Origin: Psychrobacillus insolitus
Lineage (GTDB): Bacteria > Bacillota > Bacilli > Bacillales_A > Planococcaceae
Direction: 5' to 3'
NCBI RefSeq assembly: GCF_003254155.1
Contig: NZ_QKZI01000005.1
Span: 1-64,000 of the forward strand
DNA length: 64,000 nt
Below are positions 35,522 to 43,829 of this stretch, in pieces. A program made the translations under genes and the position numbers. Numbering within the stretch: the stretch's first letter is position 1; each line of letters begins with the position of its first letter. The notes beneath the pieces are model-generated. The model had not been told where the DNA came from. It made no database searches and saw only the letters and a list, made by a program, of their open reading frames with translations.

Positions 35522-36427
35522 TTACTCGTGGTCAGTAATAGGCGCTTCCGCTTTTCTAAATTGCAAATTCAAGTATTCTTCCAATGTTAACTTGGATTCA
35601 TATACTTTTCCTGCTTGTTCTACTCCAATGTAACGGAAATGCCATGGTTCATACATATATCCTGTTATTTTTTCTTTTCCTTTAGGATAACGCATGATGA
35701 AACCATATTTAGCTGCATTTGCTGCAACCCATTTTCCTGCTTCTGTTTCACCAAAGCTTTCACTTGCAAAGTGCTCTTCAAAGAGCTCTTCTCCTATATC
35801 AAATGCTAAACCTGTTTGATGCTCGGAATAGCCTGGGCGTGCACTGTAACGATCCGCAGCTTCTTGCCCGTCATTGCTTACATACCTTTCGTAAAGCTGC
35901 GATTGATAATCAAATGAGCGATACGTACTAAAAGCAACAAGTTCATAGCCAGAAAGCTTAGCTTCTGCTGCCATCTCTGAAAAACTCGCTCGTGCTTCCT
36001 TACTCTCTCCAGGTGCATATGTGGATGGTAATGGATACTGTTTACTTGCTACTAGGATGCCTTGAACCATTGTCGGTTCTGCCGGTAATGTCTCGTGACC
36101 CACATACCCTTTTGCTCCAGACATGTCCACTTCTGGCACTTCCTTCACAGGTACTTCTTTCACTGGAGCTTCCTGAACAGGTTCCTCTACAGCCGCCGTA
36201 TCTTTCTCTTGTACATTATCAGACGTTTCTATTTGGTTTGGTTCTAAATCTGCTTGTTTTGGATTTATAATTCCTCGTACTTCATCGATGCTTTTATCTA
36301 TATCCCAATCATTCATACCAACCCAAAGGACAATTCCCGCTATTAACAAACTAGCTAAAGAGCCTGAAATAACATATTGCCATTTCTTTTGGTTTTTCTT
36401 TTTTGATAAATCATATCTCGATTGCAT
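35522..36427 (-). CDS. D-alanyl-D-alanine carboxypeptidase, VanY/LdcB family (M15B)
   Basis: 301 residues. One membrane anchor (about 18-40), a low-complexity linker (PVQEAPVKEVPVKEVPEVD, near 80-98), and the peptidase domain (about 120-295): STYRSFDYQSQLY near 170, SEHQTGLAFDIG near 203 (His and Asp zinc ligands) and EPWHFRYIG near 268 (catalytic Glu/His ligand). It trims wall peptides outside the membrane. Stand-alone gene next to a dispersed repeat. Confidence 0.9.
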   Translation of the reverse strand: MQSRYDLSKKKNQKKWQYVISGSLASLLIAGIVLWVGMNDWDIDKSIDEVRGIINPKQADLEPNQIETSDNVQEKDTAAVEEPVQEAPVKEVPVKEVPEVDMSGAKGYVGHETLPAEPTMVQGILVASKQYPLPSTYAPGESKEARASFSEMAAEAKLSGYELVAFSTYRSFDYQSQLYERYVSNDGQEAADRYSARPGYSEHQTGLAFDIGEELFEEHFASESFGETEAGKWVAANAAKYGFIMRYPKGKEKITGYMYEPWHFRYIGVEQAGKVYESKLTLEEYLNLQFRKAEAPITDHE

Positions 36428-36529
36428 AACTTAGGTCTTCCTTCTTTCCATTTGCGATAATTCTAGTTTAACATTTTTAGACGTTTGTTACGAATAAAAA
36501 CCGCATGAACTTTTGGTTGTTATACGTTT

Positions 36530-36775
36530 CTAAAATAGAATAATGCCCAATACGATAAAGAACAATACTACAAAAGTAATAGACATTCCCCTCATCCACT
36601 TCGCTTCACGGATATATCCTTTTTCTTTAAAACTAACCGCTCGATAGCCATTACTTAAAGCAAAAACAACTGTCATAAAAAGAACAGCCATATTAAAATT
36701 CCCTTTTATAATAAAAATTAGGGAAGCAAGTGCCGCAATTACAATTATGGTACCTATAATCCAATTTTTCTTCAT
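36530..36775 (-). CDS. Small membrane protein of unknown function
   Basis: 81 residues with three hydrophobic segments (about 5-25, 28-45, 60-80) and a basic loop between (SFKEKGYIREAKWMRG). ATG 36775 follows AGAGGTG by 7 nt; an in-frame start 9 nt earlier has no ribosome site. Family not recognised. Confidence 0.72.
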   Translation of the reverse strand: MKKNWIIGTIIVIAALASLIFIIKGNFNMAVLFMTVVFALSNGYRAVSFKEKGYIREAKWMRGMSITFVVLFFIVLGIILF

Positions 36776-36792
36776 TACTAACACCTCTCAAG

Positions 36793-36827
36793 AAAAAAAC
36801 GAAGCTTTAAAAAAGCCTCGTTTTTTT
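36793..36827 (-). terminator. Terminator after yidC
   Basis: AACGAGGCTTT pairs with AAAGCTTCGTT (one mismatch), flanked by A and T runs on both sides; located directly at the yidC stop. Confidence 0.8.
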
Positions 36828-37608
36828 ATACTATTGTTTTTTCTACAGATTCCTCTGCTTTTTCAGGATGATTTGAATAGAATTTACGTCCTAAATATGT
36901 TTGGAATATTAAAATGATCCCACCAACAGCCCAATATAACGGCAATGCAGCCATTGAACTAAAGGATATAAACATAATCATAATAGGAGAAATATAAATC
37001 ATCATCTTCATTTGTTGCTTTTGTTGTTCAGGAACCGTCCATAATGATACTTTTGCTTGAATGAAATACACAACCCCAGCAATAATTGTCATTGCAATAT
37101 CAGGAGAACCTAAGTTAAACCATAAAAATTGGTGCTCTTTTATAACATCTGAATATAAAATAGCAAAGTATAATCCCATAACAATTGGCATTTGAATAAC
37201 CATTGGTAAACAACCCATATTTAGTGGATTTACACCATGCTTTTTATACAGCCCCATCATTTCTTGCTGTAAAGCCATTTGCTCTTCTTTAACTTTTGTT
37301 TCTTTTAATTTTTTTTGAATTGAATCCATTTCTGGCTTCAGTTTATCCATTTTTACCTTCATGCCTTGTTGATTCTTATAGTTTTTTAACATAAGCGGCA
37401 TAAGTGCAAAACGAATAATTAGAGTAATTGCAATGATCGCTAATCCATAGCTACCATTGAATATTTCACCAAAAAAGTTAATCATCCATTCAAAAGGTTT
37501 TACCAAAATATTATAAAACGTACCTTCTTTGTTTTCTACTCCCGCGCATCCAGTTAGTAATAGCACGGTAAACACAAGTATAGACAGTAAACTAATTTTC
37601 TTTTTCAA
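36826..37608 (-). CDS. yidC: YidC/OxaA/SpoIIIJ-type membrane protein insertase
   Basis: 260 residues. Lipoprotein signal peptide (LLLTGCAG, lipid-modified Cys near 20), then five membrane segments; LIIRFALMPLMLKNYKNQQGM (near 62) carries the conserved Arg of the hydrophilic groove, and GVNPLNMGCLPMVIQMPI (near 125) is the family block. It inserts proteins into the membrane. Start: TTG 37608 after AAGGTGA; ATG 37623 has no ribosome site. As a solitary copy away from rnpA it resembles the second paralogue (YqjG) of Bacillus; a MifM-like leader peptide was not seen. Confidence 0.9.
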   Translation of the reverse strand: MKKKISLLSILVFTVLLLTGCAGVENKEGTFYNILVKPFEWMINFFGEIFNGSYGLAIIAITLIIRFALMPLMLKNYKNQQGMKVKMDKLKPEMDSIQKKLKETKVKEEQMALQQEMMGLYKKHGVNPLNMGCLPMVIQMPIVMGLYFAILYSDVIKEHQFLWFNLGSPDIAMTIIAGVVYFIQAKVSLWTVPEQQKQQMKMMIYISPIMIMFISFSSMAALPLYWAVGGIILIFQTYLGRKFYSNHPEKAEESVEKTIV

Positions 37609-37696
37609 TACATTCACCTTCATTTTTCAAACTACAAGAAGTATACCTTACTAATAAGCAATTTATCAAATAGGAGATGGTATTCTAGTACTCTAT

Positions 37697-38494
37697 TTAT
37701 AAATTATTATTTGGAAAGCTATATTTAAACGTAGGATAATCCTGATTATCTCTAAATTGTTTCGGGGTGATTCCTGAATATTTTTTGAATATACGTGTGA
37801 AATAACTTTGATTACAAAAATGGTATGCATCTGAAATGTCTGAAATCCCTTTATTCGTATGCCTTAAAAAATACTGACACTCTTCTACTTTACGCACGTT
37901 CAAGTACTCAACTAACGTCACTCCAGTATGCTCTCTGAAAATGCGTGATAAATGACTTGTACTAATATTAAAGCGTTTAGCTATTTGTTCCACAGTTAAT
38001 TCAGTTTCCATTTGATCATTGATGTGCATTATAACTTTGTTTACTGTTTGATGTCCAAAATTCGGGGTTTTTCTTTCAGTTACGATTTTCACAAAAAATT
38101 CTACTAATTCATATCCGCATTGCATAAATTGCGCATCATTCATCTTTGTTTCTATCACTTCTACACATGAATTGTTAAACGCAAGTACTTTATCGCTAGG
38201 TACTTGATTCTCATATAATTTGCTTGCCATAAACGCTACTAATTGAATATAAAAATTTTTCACATGGACAATCATATTTTCTCTATGGTTTTCCCCCGTT
38301 TTTTCAATAATAATATCTATTATTTGTCTTAAGCAAACTTTAGCCCCATCTACCTGAAAAGAAGACATGTCATGGAATAATTGATTTTTGAGGATAAAGA
38401 ATTGTTCATTTCTTTCTGCATTTGTTGGATTATTTATTTCCTTCATGTACATTTTTGTGAAGGAATCTAAAAATAGTTTGTCAGAGCGTTGCAT
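37697..38494 (-). CDS. AraC family transcriptional regulator
   Basis: 265 residues. The C-terminal ~100 residues hold two helix-turn-helix motifs (VEQIAKRFNISTSHLSRIFREHTG and ISDISDAYHFCNQSYFTRIFKKYSGITPKQFR in part). The N-terminal ~160 residues are helical and not like a sugar-binding cupin. Stand-alone; the target and signal are unknown. It is the neighbour of a broken lipid kinase. Confidence 0.85.
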   Translation of the reverse strand: MQRSDKLFLDSFTKMYMKEINNPTNAERNEQFFILKNQLFHDMSSFQVDGAKVCLRQIIDIIIEKTGENHRENMIVHVKNFYIQLVAFMASKLYENQVPSDKVLAFNNSCVEVIETKMNDAQFMQCGYELVEFFVKIVTERKTPNFGHQTVNKVIMHINDQMETELTVEQIAKRFNISTSHLSRIFREHTGVTLVEYLNVRKVEECQYFLRHTNKGISDISDAYHFCNQSYFTRIFKKYSGITPKQFRDNQDYPTFKYSFPNNNL

Positions 38495-38577
38495 AGGAAC
38501 CTCATCTTTCTTTGCATAAAAATTTCAAGAGTCAGGCTTATACTACATTAGTTTTTAGTAATATGGAATTTTTATAA

Positions 38578-38867
38578 TTAATGATCCCTAACTTTTTTCG
38601 GTATCAATAATTCTATGTGTCTAGGAATCACCTTCAATCGGACTGGAGTACTAGTTCCTTCATCACCATCTACATTACAAGTTAGTATTTTAGCAGATTC
38701 GATTACTACTTGGGTAGTCTGAATTACCTCTACTCCTTTGTCTTCTTCCAATGTTCCTAGTAGAATTTTAGCTCCCATTTTTATAACTGAAGGTATTCCT
38801 GCTTCTTTTATAATAAAGACATGTAAAAGCCCATCATTTACCTCTGCATTCGGCGCCATTTTTTCAA
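38578..38867 (-). pseudogene. Remnant of a diacylglycerol kinase-family lipid kinase
   Basis: Only the last ~93 residues of a YegS/BmrU/DagK-type kinase remain (MAPNAEVNDGLLHVFIIKEA; end region TPVRLKVIPRHIELLIP). The family is normally about 290-310 residues, with the GGDGT catalytic motif near residue 65, absent here. Upstream, GGAGGAG and TTGAAAAAA (38867) look like the original start, but that TTG is out of frame with the remnant and only 8 nt separate them. This fits an internal, frame-breaking deletion of some 200 codons. Confidence 0.8.
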
Positions 38868-38991
38868 GTTAAACTCCTCCATAATAATGCATTTTTATGA
38901 TTTATATTCCCTGTTTCACTTATTTTAAAACCGTTCAAATTAATAAATAAGTGCTCAGCTTTCATAAAAAATTATGAAGAAGAATTTCCAT

Positions 38992-39027
38992 AAAAAAATG
39001 ACTCATCATATGATGAGTCATTCTTTT
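38992..39027. terminator. Palindromic hairpin
   Basis: AATGACTCATCAT and ATGATGAGTCATT, a 13-bp perfect palindrome with A run left and CTTTT right. Possible terminator for either direction. Confidence 0.65.
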
Positions 39028-39060
39028 CAGAGATAAGAAAGTATATAAAATTTCTGCATA

Positions 39061-39118
39061 GTATGTCTAGCTACAGCGCCTTGCCTGTCGGGGCAGAGAT
39101 AGGCGCTTACTCTTTTCT
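39061..39118 (-). repeat. Short form of the GCGCC dispersed repeat
   Basis: On the minus strand: AAGCGCCTATCTCTGCCCCG, ACAGGCAAGGCGCTGTAGCT, AGAC. It equals the two ends of the element at 47041-47163 with the middle removed between two GGCAA copies. Confidence 0.85.
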
Positions 39119-39121
39119 TAA

Positions 39122-39433
39122 TTATAATTTTTGCTCTACATCTTCACTAGCTGTCTTTTTAGTCTTGTCTTGCGCTTCTTCGTTATAATATTGCACGCTA
39201 GTCATTGCGCCTTCATCTACCATATTGTTGTCTTGCGTATCATATGGATCCGGATTACCTTGTTCCGTTGAGTCAGAACGATTATACTTTTGAGATTCCA
39301 TATATGAATTTACTTTCGTTTTTGTATTATTAAAAGCTACTAATGCTTTATCTCGGTTTTCTTTTTTACTGAAATATGCATAAGCTCCTGCTGCTAAACC
39401 TGCCAATAAAAGTGATTTATTACTTTTCGCCAT
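39122..39433 (-). CDS. YtxH-like general stress protein candidate
   Basis: 103 residues. The hydrophobic N-terminus (SLLLAGLAAGAYAYFSKKENR) followed by a polar acidic tail (many Asp, Glu, Asn, Gln) resembles YtxH-domain stress proteins. A sigma-B-type promoter lies ~50 nt upstream. GGAGGG before ATG. Function unknown; family call moderate. Confidence 0.65.
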   Translation of the reverse strand: MAKSNKSLLLAGLAAGAYAYFSKKENRDKALVAFNNTKTKVNSYMESQKYNRSDSTEQGNPDPYDTQDNNMVDEGAMTSVQYYNEEAQDKTKKTASEDVEQKL

Positions 39434-39481
39434 TATTAAACCCTCCAGAGTGTTCGAAATTTTAATGCTATATTTTAATAC

Positions 39482-39509
39482 ATACCCTTAATTTTCGAAA
39501 ATAACACCT
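39482..39509 (-). promoter_or_regulatory. Putative sigma-B promoter of the YtxH-like gene
   Basis: The minus strand reads AGGTGTTA, 14 nt, GGGTAT. The -10 is perfect, the extended -35 AGGTTTAA matches 6 of 8, and spacing is ideal. Confidence 0.6.
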
Positions 39510-39960
39510 AATTTGAATGTTTTTTTCTAATCATATAAATATGTGGAATGCCGTCCTCTAAAAATTCATCTGACGTACATTCAAATCCAAGTGAACTATA
39601 AAGATTTTCTAAATGACTTTGTGCACAAATCTTTATCCTATCTACACCCCATAATCGCTCAGCTTCATCAATAGATTTTTGCATTAATTGCTTTGCTAAT
39701 CCTTTACCCCGAGCTTTTTCTTTCACGATAACTCTCCCAATAGTACATTCCTCGTACATTTCACCAGGTGGGAAAATTCTACTATAGGCAATTACTTCAT
39801 CCTGTTCTATAAACAATAGATGCATTGCATATTGATCGAATGCATCTAACTCTGGGTAAGCACAATTTTGCTCTATTACGAAAACATCTACACGGAGTTT
39901 TAGCACTTCATATAATCGTTCAATTGAAAATTCTTGAAATTTCAGTAGTTCTGTTACCAT
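39508..39960 (-). CDS. GNAT family N-acetyltransferase (ElaA-like)
   Basis: 150 residues. LYEVLKLRVDVFVIEQNCAYPE near the N-terminus and AYSRIFPPG (near 68) are ElaA-type blocks; the acetyl-CoA loop is VKEKARGKGLAKQLM (near 90). ATG 39960 follows GGAGGG; the longer frame from 40053 is upstream junk. Divergent from the next GNAT gene. Substrate unknown. Confidence 0.85.
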   Translation of the reverse strand: MVTELLKFQEFSIERLYEVLKLRVDVFVIEQNCAYPELDAFDQYAMHLLFIEQDEVIAYSRIFPPGEMYEECTIGRVIVKEKARGKGLAKQLMQKSIDEAERLWGVDRIKICAQSHLENLYSSLGFECTSDEFLEDGIPHIYMIRKKHSN

Positions 39961-40053
39961 TTTTATCCCTCCTCTTTTTATTATCCTACACATTAGTAGA
40001 AGAATGACTATATTTTTGTTATGATTACAAAAAGAGTTTAGAGGTGATTTCAA

Positions 40054-40545
40054 ATGATTCGAGCGACAACTCTTCAGGATATTTCAATTGTTCAACAAAT
40101 CGCTAAGATCAGTTGGAACGATACGTACAAAAATATTATTCCTGATGATATTCAAGAACTTTTTTTAAATAAAGCATATTCCAATATAATGTTAGCTAAA
40201 CGAATTGAAAAAACAATTTTCTTACTTGCTGAAACGGAAGGAAAGGCTATTGGGTTTGCAAACTTCACTTACGTTGATGAAGATGGTGATTCCGAACTGA
40301 CCGCTATTTATTTATTGCCTGAATACCAAAAAAATGGGTATGGCAACAAACTACTTCATGCTGGGTTACGAGAAATGAAAAATGTACAACAACTATATGT
40401 TTATGTAGAAAGTAAAAATGATAGTGCTCGCGGTTTTTATGAGAATTTTGGTTTTGAATGCTTAGAAGAATTTGATGAATATTTTGAAGGTCACTCTATT
40501 TCAACAGCTAAATATGTTCTTCCAGTAAAAACACCGACTTCCTAA
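40054..40545 (+). CDS. GNAT family N-acetyltransferase
   Basis: 163 residues with a full GNAT fold; the acetyl-CoA motif is LLPEYQKNGYGNKLL (near 90) and the C-terminal GFYENFGFE block is near 130. GAGGTG before ATG. Closest in feel to TTHA0254/PaiA-like or ribosomal-type acetyltransferases; substrate unknown. It is divergent from the ElaA-like gene over a ~95-nt gap. Confidence 0.85.
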   Translation: MIRATTLQDISIVQQIAKISWNDTYKNIIPDDIQELFLNKAYSNIMLAKRIEKTIFLLAETEGKAIGFANFTYVDEDGDSELTAIYLLPEYQKNGYGNKLLHAGLREMKNVQQLYVYVESKNDSARGFYENFGFECLEEFDEYFEGHSISTAKYVLPVKTPTS

Positions 40546-40565
40546 ATTAGAAGTCGGTGTTTTAA
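40526..40565. terminator. Bidirectional terminator
   Basis: AAAACACCGACTTC and GAAGTCGGTGTTTT form a 14-bp stem between convergent genes; the left arm lies in the end of the GNAT gene. Confidence 0.9.
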
Positions 40566-40567
40566 AG

Positions 40568-41041
40568 TTATAATGTTTCTTTCGCTGTATAGTATTCTTC
40601 TTGTTCTGCAAATTGAATGGGTGGTTTACGTACGAAACACATAATTGCTGCTACATATAACAAAATAGATGTTAACGAAAGAACCCCTGCAAACAGACCT
40701 GCCACTATGAACAAAATACCTGCACTTTTCGGTTTCTTGTTCTTATTAACTGAAACGATACCGATTATATTTAGGACTAAACTAATTACTAATAAGATGA
40801 TGAAACCCCATCCAAATAAACCAAATAAATCAATAAACACTTCCATGAATTGTGTAATTACTTCTGTATCTTGACTCGTAAAAGTTGGATCACTTAATAT
40901 TTCTTGTTCAAACTCTGAAATAAATGCTGCATCTTGAAACGCAGTATTTCCACCAATTACAATCATTGCTAATAAAATAATTCCGATGACAGTAAAGACG
41001 GCACTTATAGAAGCTAACACTATTTCTCCAGTACGTGACAT
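40568..41041 (-). CDS. DUF4064 membrane protein
   Basis: 157 residues, four membrane segments (about 8-30, 70-95, 100-118, 122-140) with an acidic external loop between TM1 and TM2. The layout and the start MSRTGEIVLASISAVF fit DUF4064. GGGAGG before ATG. Function unknown. Confidence 0.75.
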   Translation of the reverse strand: MSRTGEIVLASISAVFTVIGIILLAMIVIGGNTAFQDAAFISEFEQEILSDPTFTSQDTEVITQFMEVFIDLFGLFGWGFIILLVISLVLNIIGIVSVNKNKKPKSAGILFIVAGLFAGVLSLTSILLYVAAIMCFVRKPPIQFAEQEEYYTAKETL

Positions 41042-41154
41042 ATAGATTTACCTCCCATTATTAATAAATAAATTTCCCTTATTTAATCTACGCATATACT
41101 ACCATAAAGTTTCATCTATATTTTTAAATTCCCTATAGAAGATAAAATAAACCC

Positions 41155-41179
41155 GTTTAAATATTAAATGGCGGGGTAA
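41155..41179 (+). promoter_or_regulatory. Putative sigma-B promoter of a tiny membrane-protein gene
   Basis: GTTTAA, 13 nt, GGGTAA; -35 perfect, -10 five of six, 37 nt before the ATG. Confidence 0.7.
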
Positions 41180-41215
41180 TTAAATAGTATCAAACATTTC
41201 GAAAGGATGAAATAC

Positions 41216-41314
41216 ATGGAAAGAAAGATAATATTTAGTCAGTCGGATTTCTTTTATACATTGGCAGGTGCGTCTATATTAACAGGAATTATAATGCTTT
41301 TGACTTCTATTTAA
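41216..41314 (+). CDS. Tiny membrane protein (32 residues)
   Basis: A short frame starting MERKIIFSQSDFFYTLAG with a C-terminal hydrophobic helix (ASILTGIIMLLTSI). Support: GAAAGGATGA before ATG, a sigma-B-type promoter upstream, and a terminator 13 nt after the stop. Not recognised as a known family. Confidence 0.65.
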   Translation: MERKIIFSQSDFFYTLAGASILTGIIMLLTSI

Positions 41315-41326
41315 GGCAAGGAATAT

Positions 41327-41366
41327 AAAAGGCAATCCACTATATGCATAAGCGGATTGCCTTTTA
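41327..41366. terminator. Bidirectional terminator
   Basis: AAAAGGCAATCC pairs with GGATTGCCTTTT, serving the tiny gene and the convergent acetyltransferase gene. Confidence 0.9.
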
Positions 41367-41371
41367 TATTG

Positions 41372-41653
41372 TTATGCTTTTATGTCGTCGTATTCATCAG
41401 ATTTATTAAATGCTGATACTACATAAGAACACACTGGTTCCATTTTTAACGAATTTTCACGGGCATATGTTGCAGCTGTATCAAGTAATTTCTTCGCTAC
41501 ACCTTGACCTCGTAATTTATCAGAAACAAAAGTGTGATCCATTACCATTACATCACCAAGAATTGTCCACGTAATTTCTCCTAGTTTTTCACCATTCTGA
41601 TTATATTCATAGGCAAATTCTTCGCTACCTACCTCTTTGTATTCGAATTCCAT
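41372..41653 (-). CDS. Small GNAT-like acetyltransferase (YjdJ/NATD1 type)
   Basis: 93 residues, the short single-sheet GNAT variant. MDHTFVSDKLRGQGVAKKLLD (near 38) carries the acetyl-CoA loop, and CSYVVSAF (near 75) the typical C-terminal block. AAGGAGATG before ATG. Substrate unknown. Confidence 0.88.
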   Translation of the reverse strand: MEFEYKEVGSEEFAYEYNQNGEKLGEITWTILGDVMVMDHTFVSDKLRGQGVAKKLLDTAATYARENSLKMEPVCSYVVSAFNKSDEYDDIKA

Positions 41654-41686
41654 TGATCACATCTCCTTTTCTGAATTTTAACATAT

Positions 41687-42655
41687 TTATCTATTTATTG
41701 ACAACGGGCGTAATTTAGCTTCAATTTGTTCTCTTTGGGGTTCTAAAAAAGGTGGTAATGCTAATTTTTCACCAAGCGCGTCCATCGGTTCATCAGAATC
41801 AAAACCAGGTTCATCTGTTGAAAGTTCAAATAGAATTCCATTAGGTTCTCTAAAATAAATTGCTTTAAAGTAATAGCGATCTACTAACCCTGATGTTACG
41901 AAACCATTCGCACGAAGTAATTCCTCCCATTTCGGGTAATCCTCCATCGTTGGTACACGAAAAGCTACATGATGAACACTCCCACGACCTGCCCTTTCTT
42001 TTGGCAAATCTGTACGTGTTTCGATATGTACTTCTCCCGCTGGTCCACCTTCGCCAGTTGAATATACTAAAATATCTGGCATATCTACGATTTCAGATGG
42101 ATAGGTCCCAACAAATGTAAACTTCATAATATCTGTTAGCACTCTTTGCGTTGCCTCTGGTTGACGAAGCGTTAGTTTCACAGCTCCAAGTCCTACAATA
42201 GCATGTTCTGCAGAGATACCTTCTTTAACCCATGCTTTTCCGTAAGGTATTCCTGTCCCATCATCAACAACAAGCGTTAGTCTTGATCCTTCGAAGTCTT
42301 CAAAGTATAGCGTCTTTCTACCAAATCTATCGATGATTTGATCGTGCGATACTTCATATTCATCAAATCTTTCAATCCAAAATTTCAGCGCTTCTTCACT
42401 TTTTACTCGCAATCCAGTGTTGCTGATACTTGATACTCCAGGATATGTTCTACCTGCACTTGGAATGTCAAAATACGTCATATCTGTTCCTGGTGTTCCT
42501 ACAGCATCTGCATAAAATAAATGGTAGGAAGATGGATTATCTTGGTTAACGCTTTTTTTCACTAAGCGCATGCCTAAAATTCGTGTGAAAAAATCGTGGT
42601 TTTTATCTACATCTGCCGTAATTGCAGAAACATGATGTATTCCTGCTAAGTTCAT
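41687..42655 (-). CDS. Ring-cleaving dioxygenase of the glyoxalase fold (MhqO/MhqE-like)
   Basis: 322 residues, four vicinal-oxygen-chelate modules. Metal ligands: GIHHVSAIT (His near 6), GSVHHVAFRV (His near 220), and FELSTDEPGF (Glu near 272). In B. subtilis the MhqA/E/O paralogues degrade quinones and related aromatics under MhqR control. ATG 42655 follows GGAGGAG; an ATG 15 nt earlier has none. Note an HxlR/YodB-like regulator at 52058-52363, but no link is shown. Confidence 0.88.
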   Translation of the reverse strand: MNLAGIHHVSAITADVDKNHDFFTRILGMRLVKKSVNQDNPSSYHLFYADAVGTPGTDMTYFDIPSAGRTYPGVSSISNTGLRVKSEEALKFWIERFDEYEVSHDQIIDRFGRKTLYFEDFEGSRLTLVVDDGTGIPYGKAWVKEGISAEHAIVGLGAVKLTLRQPEATQRVLTDIMKFTFVGTYPSEIVDMPDILVYSTGEGGPAGEVHIETRTDLPKERAGRGSVHHVAFRVPTMEDYPKWEELLRANGFVTSGLVDRYYFKAIYFREPNGILFELSTDEPGFDSDEPMDALGEKLALPPFLEPQREQIEAKLRPLSINR

Positions 42656-42764
42656 TGTTAACTCCTCCAATTTACTCTATCTTGAATTCGAGACATTCTA
42701 ATTATTCTAATTTTACCAAAAAAGAGCAGTTTCTGCAAACTATTAGCATATCCAATAAATCATA

Positions 42765-42806
42765 AAAAAAACACCCTAGTTGCCTTTACAGACAATTAGG
42801 GTGCAC
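42765..42806 (-). terminator. Terminator after the DUF1002 gene
   Basis: CACCCTA(A)TTG pairs with CAACTAGGGTG, followed by eight T on the minus strand. Confidence 0.85.
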
Positions 42807-42808
42807 TT

Positions 42809-43729
42809 TTAGCTAAAAATTGAACGAATTGAATCAATTAGATTGTTGAAAAAGCTTTTGACACTTTCCCAAAAACCTTCATTTTCTACAATGCCACTAA
42901 GTTTATCTTCAATCGTTTTACTAAAATCATTAAGTTGATCCGACCATTTACTGAAATCGATATCCAATTGACGGATTCGATCCATTAAATCGACTAGTAA
43001 TTGACGATCTTCTTCAGAAAGCTCAATTTTAAAATTAGCAAGTTGCTCTGAAACAATTTTTTCTACTTCTTCTCTTGATACAGGATTTTGCTCGGCAATT
43101 TGCGTTTTAATTTCTGTAAGCAATTCACTTACTTTTGCATCGTCAATTCCTGCTTTTTCTGAAAGAGTCGTTGCCACAGATAGTTCATCATTCGCAACAT
43201 CTGTACGTTCTGGATCAAGTTCGCCTCCAGCTACTTCATAGGCTTTGTATATACCTACTAATGCCGAGTGACCCGTTACTGGTTTTGGAGCAGCAATATC
43301 TACCACTGCATCTTCTATACCAGCAGTAAGCATCGCATTCGCATACATATCCGAAGATACTTCCGTAATATTATCCGGAGTGACAATATTGATGACTAAA
43401 CCTTCTCCAGCATCTTTTCTAGTAATTTTAGCAGATGAGAACAATCTAGCAGATGCATCACCATCTGTTAAATATTTTACTAAATCATCTCCAGTAACAA
43501 CTATTTCTTGAATATCAGATGCATCCGTTACTTGTAAGCTTTTCTTTACACTACTTTTTTGATCATCCGTTAAATTTCCCCCATAGACTATAATAGGTGC
43601 TCCAAATTTTTCATTAACTACCTCTACTTTTGTATCCGTAACTGCTGCATACGTGATAGATGGCGTAATCATAACTCCAAACACTAGTATAGCTGCGATA
43701 AATGGCATTAATAATTTTTTCATTCTCAA
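42809..43729 (-). CDS. Secreted DUF1002 protein (YpuA-like)
   Basis: 306 residues. Signal peptide (KKLLMPFIAAILVFGVMITP, cleavage likely after TYA near 28), then the DUF1002 domain: TVEVVNEKFG/GAPIIVYGGNLTDDQK near 42 and ARLFSSAKITRKDAGEGLVI near 95. The C-terminal third (about 210-306) is helical and ends in an amphipathic segment (FFNNLIDSIRSIFS). TTG start with GGAAAGGGG, or ATG two codons later. Function unknown. Confidence 0.85.
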   Translation of the reverse strand: MRMKKLLMPFIAAILVFGVMITPSITYAAVTDTKVEVVNEKFGAPIIVYGGNLTDDQKSSVKKSLQVTDASDIQEIVVTGDDLVKYLTDGDASARLFSSAKITRKDAGEGLVINIVTPDNITEVSSDMYANAMLTAGIEDAVVDIAAPKPVTGHSALVGIYKAYEVAGGELDPERTDVANDELSVATTLSEKAGIDDAKVSELLTEIKTQIAEQNPVSREEVEKIVSEQLANFKIELSEEDRQLLVDLMDRIRQLDIDFSKWSDQLNDFSKTIEDKLSGIVENEGFWESVKSFFNNLIDSIRSIFS

Positions 43730-43829
43730 GTAACCCCTTTCCTTCCCATTCCTTCATTAATAACGTAAAAAAGAGTAAAAAGTTCCGACTAATCGATTCT
43801 TCTTACTCCAATTTATCTGTATTGATCTA

